DNA from: Devosia sp.
GTDB lineage: Bacteria; Pseudomonadota; Alphaproteobacteria; Rhizobiales; Devosiaceae
Assembly: GCA_011322005.1 (NCBI GenBank)
Contig: DROE01000279.1
Location: forward strand, 1 to 6,189
DNA: 6,189 bases
Direction of reading: 5' to 3'
Position numbers and translations under genes: made by a program. The notes beneath the pieces are model-generated. The model searched no databases. It had not been told where the DNA came from and saw only the letters and a list, made by a program, of their open reading frames with translations. Positions 1 to 4,621 of this stretch are shown piece by piece. Numbering within the stretch: position 1 is the stretch's first letter; each line of letters starts with the position of its first letter.

Positions 1-66
1 GACGACGACGACGATGATGACGACGACGATGACAACGACGACGACGACGACGATGATGACGACGAG
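1..66 (+). repeat. GAC/GAT triplet tract encoding poly-Asp
   Basis: There are 22 consecutive codons of the form GAC, GAT, AAC or GAG, encoding D11-N-D9-E. GAC dominates, with GAT pairs interspersed, and a GATGATGACGACGA-type block recurs. Triplet tracts like this can change length by slippage without breaking the frame, so the tract may vary between strains. It starts at the window edge, so its true length is unknown. Confidence 0.85.
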
Positions 67-300
67 TATCACAACAATTCCCGGCCGATGGACCTTGCCG
101 ACTTCTTGGAGTCCCTGCGCAACGGTTCAACCATCGTCAAGGCTGAACGCGATGCAAACAGCATCGAGATCAAATATTCCGACGGCTGGAAGGAAGAGAT
201 TGAAAACGGCCGTTATGAATTGAAGGATCCCAACGGCAACGAAATTATCTCGCGCCCAGCCACGGATGCCGACATTACCCGTCTCAGTTCGGTCTTCTGA
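1..300 (+). CDS. Acidic Asp-tract protein, uncharacterised (C-terminal part)
   Basis: This is the 3' end of a gene that enters from the left edge in frame 1. It shows 99 residues and a TGA stop. The visible part begins with an almost unbroken aspartate tract (11 Asp, one Asn, 9 Asp, one Glu). A short linker YHNNSRP and a compact C-terminal segment of about 70 residues follow, containing DGWKEEIENGRYELKDPNG and ending in PATDADITRLSSVF. From memory, many alphaproteobacterial proteins of unknown function pair a low-complexity Asp-rich region with a C-terminus of this GRYELKDPNG type; no function is established that I know of. A poly-Asp tract suggests cation binding or a flexible spacer, and secretion is possible, but the N-terminus that would carry a signal peptide is outside the window. 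An internal ATG at 88 could start a 70-residue protein. However, the open frame and codon pattern run through the Asp tract without a break, so I prefer the partial longer gene. A strong terminator follows 24 bases after the stop. Confidence 0.75.
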   Translation, partial: DDDDDDDDDDDNDDDDDDDDDEYHNNSRPMDLADFLESLRNGSTIVKAERDANSIEIKYSDGWKEEIENGRYELKDPNGNEIISRPATDADITRLSSVF

Positions 301-324
301 TACCCCAAGCACTAGAAGACCCGG

Positions 325-363
325 AACGCACCTGATCTCACCCCAGATCAGGTGCGTTTTTTT
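325..363 (+). terminator. Intrinsic terminator of the Asp-tract gene
   Basis: A perfect 12-bp GC-rich stem (CGCACCTGATCT at 327-338 with AGATCAGGTGCG at 345-356) closes a 6-nt CACCCC loop. Two more A-T pairs extend the base, and a run of seven T follows at 357-363. It lies just after the TGA at 298-300. On the minus strand there is no T-run after the stem, so it should act on the rightward gene only and not on the convergent regulator operon. Confidence 0.93.
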
Positions 364-447
364 ACCGGGCAGGCCCCGGCCGGTCGCCATCGCCGCACGT
401 TTCCCCCCTTGCGGGGCGTTGCGTCCTGGACACTCATTTAGTAGGGA

Positions 448-1089
448 TCAGGCCCAGAAATCCCGGGCCAGCACCGCGGCCTCCACACGGTTGCGTACCT
501 TGAGCTTGCTCAAAACGCTGGTCATGTGGTGCTTGATGGTTTTCTCCTGCAGGTCCAGTGCGATGGCAATTTCCTTGTTGCTTTTGCCTTCTGTGACCAG
601 CCGCAAAATCTGCTCTTCGCGCTTGGTAAGGCTTGCAATGTCCGGGCCTGCTCCGCCCGTACCCCCCTCCTGCACTGCCACAAGAACCCGCGCTGCCAGC
701 GCCGGAGACACATAGGAACCGCCCGCCGCCACATCAGCAACAATCCCCGCCAGTTCGCGCCCCCCCACCCCTTTGAGCACATAGCCTTGCGCCCCCGAAC
801 TCAGCGCTGCCAGCACGTCCGCATCGTTTTCTGAAACCGTCAGCATGATGGCTTTTATGCCGGGGTGCTTTTGTCGCATTTCACCAAGCGCTGTCAGGCC
901 TCCCCCCGGCATGGAAATATCCAGCAACGCCACATCCGGCCTCAGCTCCTGAACCAGTTCCAGCGCGCTTTTGCAATCCGCCCCCGTGCCCACAATCTCA
1001 AACAGCCCGCTGTCATCAAGCGAACGCACAACTCCGTCCCGGTAAAGCGGATGGTCGTCAACTACAATAAGTCGCGGTTTACCACTCAT
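448..1089 (-). CDS. NarL/FixJ-family response regulator (receiver + LuxR-type HTH)
   Basis: This 213-residue two-domain regulator has the standard length for the family. The N-terminal receiver domain (about residues 5-120) has the acidic pair D11-D12, phospho-acceptor D57 in LLDISMPG, switch residue T84 and conserved K106. A Gly-rich linker (141-149) leads to a LuxR-type DNA-binding domain (about 150-207). That domain has LTKREEQIL at 154-162, NKEIA at 171-175 and recognition helix TIKHHMTSVLSKL at 184-196. When phosphorylated it should dimerise and bind DNA in the cytoplasm; its targets cannot be read here. The ATG overlaps the TGA of the kinase gene upstream (ATGA, 1086-1089), which implies translational coupling and a cognate pair. 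All phosphorylation residues are intact. The C-terminus is ordinary (RVEAAVLARDFWA). I see no convincing intrinsic terminator downstream on this strand. Family assignment is firm; no specific gene name is justified. Confidence 0.95.
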   Translation of the reverse strand: MSGKPRLIVVDDHPLYRDGVVRSLDDSGLFEIVGTGADCKSALELVQELRPDVALLDISMPGGGLTALGEMRQKHPGIKAIMLTVSENDADVLAALSSGAQGYVLKGVGGRELAGIVADVAAGGSYVSPALAARVLVAVQEGGTGGAGPDIASLTKREEQILRLVTEGKSNKEIAIALDLQEKTIKHHMTSVLSKLKVRNRVEAAVLARDFWA

Positions 1090-2555
1090 GCCTGTGTTCC
1101 CGTCTCTATGTTAACCTGCATCTGCAACTTCGCGCCCCGGGTTTTGGACTGGCTGAAAGCAAAACTGCCCCCCAACGCCTCGACCCTCTCGCGCAAGCCC
1201 CTCAGGCCGATGCCCGGTCCGCGCTTGGGGTTTTTTCTGACTTCACTGTCCGCCGCCCCGTTCAGGCCGTTCTGAACACTGGCGTTCAGCACTCCGTTTT
1301 CATCAACTTCAACAATGATGCGCGGATTTTGACCCTTTGCATGACGATAGGCATTGTTCAGCCCCTCCTGCAAAAACCGGTAAAGGCAGATTTTCACATG
1401 CGGGGCCAGTGCCGCCTCGCCCCCCGACAGCCGCACTTCAACATGGCTCTTTGTGCGCGCCTCGTGGGAGCCCACAACAGCATTGACCATCTGGGTCAGA
1501 CTCTGGTTTTCAATTTCAGGCAGAGACAGTCCGTTGCAGATATTCCTGATGTCCTGCATGGCGTCGGCCAGAGCCTGGGAAATAACCGCAACTTCCCCTT
1601 GCGTTTTCTTGTCATCGCGCGACAGCGACAGGGAACCCATGCGCAGCGCCGCTAGGGAGACCAGTTGCGCCGGCCCGTCGTGCAGGTCGGCACTGACCCG
1701 GCGCAATTGCTGCTCGGTCAGTTCCGCCGAGCGCCCGCTGGCCCGCTCCACCCGGCGCAACAGCGCCTTGTTTGCACAAAGGGCCTTTTCCAGAGACTGT
1801 CGTTGCCGCCCGATAAGCTCCGAGCCCGCATCAACAATGGTCAGCAACACCAGCACCATGGAAATGGTTACGCTTGCCACCACCAGCCAGGTGTTGCGCC
1901 GCGCCTCGGAAAGGGTCTGGGCCAGTTCAGTCGCATCCTCGTAAATCTCGATGACGGCGATGACTTCCCCCGTCCACTGGGCGCGGATGGGGCTGTATAT
2001 TTCCAGCAGCGGCCGGCCGCCATCCGGCCCCTCCACATTGTCCAGCAGCCCCTCCAGACTGAATTCGGAAACAACATTGCCCGCGCTGGCCTGTTTCAGA
2101 CTGTCCGAAACCTCGAACTTTTCCCCCACCAGCGACAGGTCGTCGCTATAGGCCACGGTGCCATCGGGCTTCCACAGCCTCAGCCCCACTACCTTGTCGG
2201 CGAAACTGGAGTTTTTCAGCAACTCATCAAGCGCCAGCACCGGCCCGATGGTCAGCGTGTCGGTATCCTGAAGCTCCTGAGCCAGCGGGGTAATAAAACT
2301 GTCCAGCAGCAATGCCGTGCTCACCGCGGCATTTGCCGTTACACCCCGCTTGATCTGTTCCTCAACCCAGTTGCCCACAAGAAACATGCCCCCGAGCATG
2401 ACAATGCCGGCGGCCAGCGCAAACTGCTGGGTTAAACTGAAATTTTTCCAAAACCGGGCCAGAAAAAATCCCCCAAATCCCCAAGACCAAAAGCACCCGG
2501 AACAGCCAGGAACGGCGTTTCCAAATCGCTTTTCGCGGGCCAACCTATACTTCAA
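1086..2555 (-). CDS. Membrane sensor histidine kinase, HisKA_3/NarX type, Cache-like sensor
   Basis: This is the cognate kinase of the regulator that follows it. Numbering here counts the TTG at 2553-2555 as residue 1. The first membrane helix is at about 45-63. An extracytoplasmic region at about 64-220 follows, with a Cache/PAS-like pattern (LWKPDGTVAYSDD, then LEIYSPI and VIAVIEIYED). The second helix is at about 222-242, then a coiled linker to 280. The HisKA_3 dimerisation helix carries phospho-acceptor H292 in SADLHDGPAQ. The ATPase domain has an N box (FLQEGLNNAYRHA, 394-406) and a G box (GIGLRGLRERV, 448-458). Where the family normally has Asp in the adenine-binding D-x-G motif, this protein reads SVQNGLNG, with Gln428 at the Asp position. 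The start is uncertain. No ATG or GTG precedes the first helix in this frame. Candidates are TTG at 2555, TTG at 2543, or CTG at 2462 (residue 32), and only the last has a GGGGGA ribosome-site-like stretch at suitable spacing. The odd CSGCFWSWGFGG stretch before residue 32 may therefore be untranslated. The signal sensed is unknown. Confidence 0.92.
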   Translation of the reverse strand: MKYRLAREKRFGNAVPGCSGCFWSWGFGGFFLARFWKNFSLTQQFALAAGIVMLGGMFLVGNWVEEQIKRGVTANAAVSTALLLDSFITPLAQELQDTDTLTIGPVLALDELLKNSSFADKVVGLRLWKPDGTVAYSDDLSLVGEKFEVSDSLKQASAGNVVSEFSLEGLLDNVEGPDGGRPLLEIYSPIRAQWTGEVIAVIEIYEDATELAQTLSEARRNTWLVVASVTISMVLVLLTIVDAGSELIGRQRQSLEKALCANKALLRRVERASGRSAELTEQQLRRVSADLHDGPAQLVSLAALRMGSLSLSRDDKKTQGEVAVISQALADAMQDIRNICNGLSLPEIENQSLTQMVNAVVGSHEARTKSHVEVRLSGGEAALAPHVKICLYRFLQEGLNNAYRHAKGQNPRIIVEVDENGVLNASVQNGLNGAADSEVRKNPKRGPGIGLRGLRERVEALGGSFAFSQSKTRGAKLQMQVNIETGTQA

Positions 2556-2700
2556 TCAACGGCCATACAATCAGACCTCGGTCGGGTTTTCTCCCGCCAA
2601 CGGTCTGAATACCGGCTCCGGGCCCATGACCTTCAAGCCAGACTCCTGTAAGCTGGCCCTTGCGACAGGCCCCAATTCACGCAACCAACAAGAAACTCCC

Positions 2701-2913
2701 ATGTCCCAGCTTGCCCAACTCGAAAAGAAAATCGAACAGCTCGAAACCCGCATCGCCTTTCAGGACCAGACCATCGAGGAGTTGAACCAGACCATCACCT
2801 CCCAGTGGAGTGAGTTCGACAGGCTGCGCCGCGAAATCTCCCGCCTTGGCGAACAGCTTGCCGACCTCTCGCCCCCCGACCAGAGCACCGGCGAACCGCC
2901 ACCGCATTATTAA
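2701..2913 (+). CDS. slyX: SlyX family protein
   Basis: This 70-residue protein matches the SlyX family (E. coli SlyX is 72 residues). It has the opening pattern LEKKIEQLETRIAFQDQTIEELN, in which the segment RIAFQDQTIEELN is diagnostic, and it ends in the conserved PPPHY tail. Residues about 5-55 form heptad-like repeats of Leu, Ile and Phe, consistent with a coiled coil. There is no signal peptide or membrane segment, so it should be cytoplasmic. The function of the family is not known; the name reflects only its position beside slyD in enterobacteria, and no slyD is seen here. The ATG at 2701 is chosen because MSQLAQLEKKIEQLE matches the family start. The frame stays open further upstream, but that part looks non-coding. 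The ribosome site is weak (AAGAAA). The stop overlaps the aroA stop on the other strand by four bases. Confidence 0.93.
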   Translation: MSQLAQLEKKIEQLETRIAFQDQTIEELNQTITSQWSEFDRLRREISRLGEQLADLSPPDQSTGEPPPHY

Positions 2914-4259
2914 CCCCTGATTTCTTCGCTTTTCAGCCCGATGGTGCCCAGTTGTTCGAAAAAACTGGGGCAGGTCTTGGAAACGCTTTCAGGGCCCAGC
3001 AATTCTATGCCCTCCCCGGCAACCCCCAGCACCGCCAGCGCCATCACCATGCGGTGGTCCTCAAACGTGTCGAGCACACCAAAACGGGGGGAACCGGGAT
3101 AAACCGTCAGCCCGTCCTCATGCTCTTCGACCTTGATGCCCAATTGGCTGAGCGAAGCACACATGGCGGAAATACGGTCGCATTCATGATGGCGGATATG
3201 GGCCACCCCGTGCATGTGAATGGGCCCGTCGGCAAACGGGGCGATGGCCGCCAGCGTCAGGGTCGCATCCGAGAGCGGACGCATATCCACTGAAAACCCG
3301 CCCTTGAGCTGCCCCTCCATGCTCACGCTGGTCGCCGTTTCCGAGCGTTCCACTACGCAGCCCATGCGCTCCAGAATTTCAAGAAATCCATAATCGGGCT
3401 GGCGCGTATTCTTGCCCAGATTGCCCATGGTAATTTTGCCGCGGCTCACCGCCGCCAGCGCTCCAAAATAGGTTGCCGTTGAAGCATCGGCCTCCACCGC
3501 CAGGTCACGGGCGCGGTAACTCCCCGGCACCACGCTGAATTTTGTAAAATCCGCCGCCGCATCGATTTGGGCACCAAAATGGCGCATGACATCAAGGGTA
3601 ATCTGCACATATTCGCTCTGTACGATGCCCCCCTCAACGCCAAGCTCAACACCGTTTTTTGCCTGACCGCCCCCCATCAGCACCCCGGAGATGAACTGGC
3701 TCGACACCGCCCCGGACATGGTGATTTGACCGCCCGCAAAACTGTTCCCGTGAATAATTGCGGGAAAGCAATTCTCTTGCTCAAGGCACTCGATTTCCGC
3801 CCCCCCGGCCCTCAGAGCGTCAAACAGCGGCCCCACCGGGCGCTTGCTCATCTGTTTTGAAGCTGTGATTTTCCATGTTCCTGCGTCCCCCGCCGCCAGC
3901 ATCGGCGGCAGAAAGCGCGCTATGGTGCCGGCCGAGCCCACATGCAACGGCCCCGATTTGGGTCGGGTCCGGCCAATGCCGGCAATGGTGGCACTTGTGC
4001 CTTCAAATACAACCCCCGCGCCCAGCCTTTTGAGCGCATCGGCACACCACCAGGTGTCGTCCGAGCGCAACAGGCCGGAAAGTACGCTGGTCCCCTCGGC
4101 CATCGCCGCCAGTATCAGCGCCCGGTTGGAAACGCTCTTTGAACCCGAAACCATCAACTCGGCCACCACGGGACCGGAAGCGGGCGCAACCTTGATGGAT
4201 TTCACGCCCTTGAGCGCCGTCCACGGGGTTTCGGAATCTGGCAGGCTAATATTTTTCAT
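2910..4259 (-). CDS. aroA: 3-phosphoshikimate 1-carboxyvinyltransferase (EPSP synthase), divergent type
   Basis: The enzyme joins phosphoenolpyruvate and shikimate 3-phosphate to give EPSP, the sixth shikimate-pathway step, in the cytoplasm. It has 449 residues, slightly long for the family (about 430-450). Visible family motifs are GSKSVSNRA (39-47; K41, R46), GSAGTIARF (108-116), RPVGPL (140-145), SSQF (186-189), VEADAS (255-260), LSDATLT (329-335; catalytic D331), HHECDR (357-362; E359, R362), DHRM (401-404) and K428 near the C-terminus. Aligned by eye with E. coli AroA, the catalytic residues are kept, but four substrate-site residues differ: N94 to Ser109, P101 to Phe116, N336 to His354 and K340 to His358. 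The GSKS and SSQF forms resemble class I, not the GDKS/SAQ forms of the class II enzymes usual in rhizobia. The ATG at 4259 has only a weak GGA ribosome site. The first 20 residues precede the conserved core, so a later start is conceivable. A candidate promoter lies upstream, and slyX converges downstream. Confidence 0.93.
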   Translation of the reverse strand: MKNISLPDSETPWTALKGVKSIKVAPASGPVVAELMVSGSKSVSNRALILAAMAEGTSVLSGLLRSDDTWWCADALKRLGAGVVFEGTSATIAGIGRTRPKSGPLHVGSAGTIARFLPPMLAAGDAGTWKITASKQMSKRPVGPLFDALRAGGAEIECLEQENCFPAIIHGNSFAGGQITMSGAVSSQFISGVLMGGGQAKNGVELGVEGGIVQSEYVQITLDVMRHFGAQIDAAADFTKFSVVPGSYRARDLAVEADASTATYFGALAAVSRGKITMGNLGKNTRQPDYGFLEILERMGCVVERSETATSVSMEGQLKGGFSVDMRPLSDATLTLAAIAPFADGPIHMHGVAHIRHHECDRISAMCASLSQLGIKVEEHEDGLTVYPGSPRFGVLDTFEDHRMVMALAVLGVAGEGIELLGPESVSKTCPSFFEQLGTIGLKSEEIRG

Positions 4260-4297
4260 TCAAAATGTTCCATCGTTCTTGTTTTTGCGGCACAGAC

Positions 4298-4318
4298 TGA
4301 TGACTAGCACACTCATCA
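4298..4318. repeat. Short inverted repeat overlapping the candidate aroA -10 box
   Basis: TGATGA (4298-4303) and TCATCA (4313-4318) are perfect 6-base inverted arms around a 9-base centre. The right arm covers most of the candidate -10 element, a position typical of a repressor operator. Six-base arms are short, so chance is a real alternative. Confidence 0.3.
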
Positions 4319-4343
4319 TACTCAGGCAGCCTGTGGGCGTAAG
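4315..4343 (-). promoter_or_regulatory. Candidate sigma70-type promoter for aroA
   Basis: Read on the minus strand, TATGAT (4320-4315) matches the -10 consensus at 5 of 6 bases. It sits 17 bases after CTTACG (4343-4338), a 3-of-6 match to the -35 box. Transcription would start near 4308, leaving a leader of about 50 bases before the aroA ATG. The -10 box overlaps an inverted repeat. The evidence is by eye only, and such matches also arise by chance. Confidence 0.35.
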
Positions 4344-4416
4344 ACCGACCAGCATGTCGGCGCGAGACCGAACTGACCCGTGTATCCATCTTTCTTCGCG
4401 CCATCTGCCCACGAAA

Positions 4417-4521
4417 CGTCATTGCGAGCACCCGGAGGGTGCGCGGCAATCCAGAAATCCCAAAAAAACCTGCAGCAACCAACCCTGAATTGCTTCGTCG
4501 CTGATGCTCCTCGCAATGACG
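4417..4521. repeat. Small palindromic repeat with CGTCATTGCGAG ends
   Basis: The two ends are perfect 12-base inverted repeats: CGTCATTGCGAG at 4417-4428 and its complement at 4510-4521. Further in, the left arm has GCAATCCAG (4446-4454) and the right arm CTGAATTGC (4485-4493), which pair at 8 of 9 bases. Each arm is thus about 38 bases with matched outer and inner blocks, around a roughly 30-base A-rich and C-rich centre. Sequences of the form CGTCATTGCGAG...GCAATCCAG and TTGCTTCGTCGC...CTCGCAATGAC are, from memory, dispersed repeats in many bacterial genomes, including alphaproteobacteria. At 105 bp with no coding capacity, it could be a MITE-like or REP-like pair. I do not see a clear target-site duplication at its edges. 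Confidence 0.75.
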
Positions 4522-4562
4522 GCTTTCCCCTTTTTAAACAAGTCCAACCACCATTCCCACCC

Positions 4563-4601
4563 CTCATCCTGAGGAGGCCGAAGGCCGTCTCGAAGGACGA
4601 G
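4563..4601. repeat. REP-like palindromic repeat (CTCATCCTGAGG...AAGGACGAG)
   Basis: This is an imperfect hairpin. Outer arms CTCATCCT (4563-4570) and AGGACGAG (4594-4601) pair at 7 of 8 bases. An inner stem GGCC/GGCC (4576-4579 with 4583-4586) closes a GAA loop and is extended by GAG/CTC pairs. From memory, sequences of this pattern (CCTCATCCTGAGGAG...CGTCTCGAAGGACGAG) are dispersed in high copy in several Hyphomicrobiales genomes, usually between genes. It lies 20 bases past the serA stop, where it could protect or end the serA message, though no T-run follows it on the serA strand. Confidence 0.7.
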
Positions 4602-4621
4602 AAAAAAAGTTGCAAAACCCC

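Larger units (their letters stand above)
4260..4621. other. Gene-free spacer between serA and aroA
   Basis: These 362 bases separate the serA stop from the aroA start, both on the minus strand. The aroA-proximal part (4260-4400) holds a candidate promoter and a small dyad. The rest holds two palindromic repeats (4417-4521 and 4563-4601) and short A-rich and T-rich runs. Short open frames that cross it read through the repeats and resemble no protein, so I call no gene here. No classical serA terminator is apparent on the minus strand: the T-run at 4602-4608 in that direction precedes the hairpin instead of following it. Confidence 0.8.

Noticed and set aside
14..223. Thr/Met-rich open frame over the GAC/GAT tract
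   Set aside because: It is the frame-shifted reading of the triplet repeat inside the Asp-tract gene; low complexity with no support of its own.
365..379. CCGGG...CCCGG hairpin as a regulator-operon terminator
   Set aside because: The stem is short and, read on the minus strand, it is followed by an A-run rather than a T-run.
448..2555. Naming the two-component pair narX/narL or similar
   Set aside because: The family type fits, but there are no nitrate-pathway genes or specific sensor motifs to support a named system.
2317..2700. Long upstream extension of the slyX frame
   Set aside because: It runs antisense through the kinase gene and resembles no protein; the SlyX family match begins at the ATG at 2701.
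4345..4360. Hairpin CCGAC-CAGCAT-GTCGG upstream of aroA
   Set aside because: The five-base arms without a T-run or any recognised riboswitch or attenuator context are likely chance.
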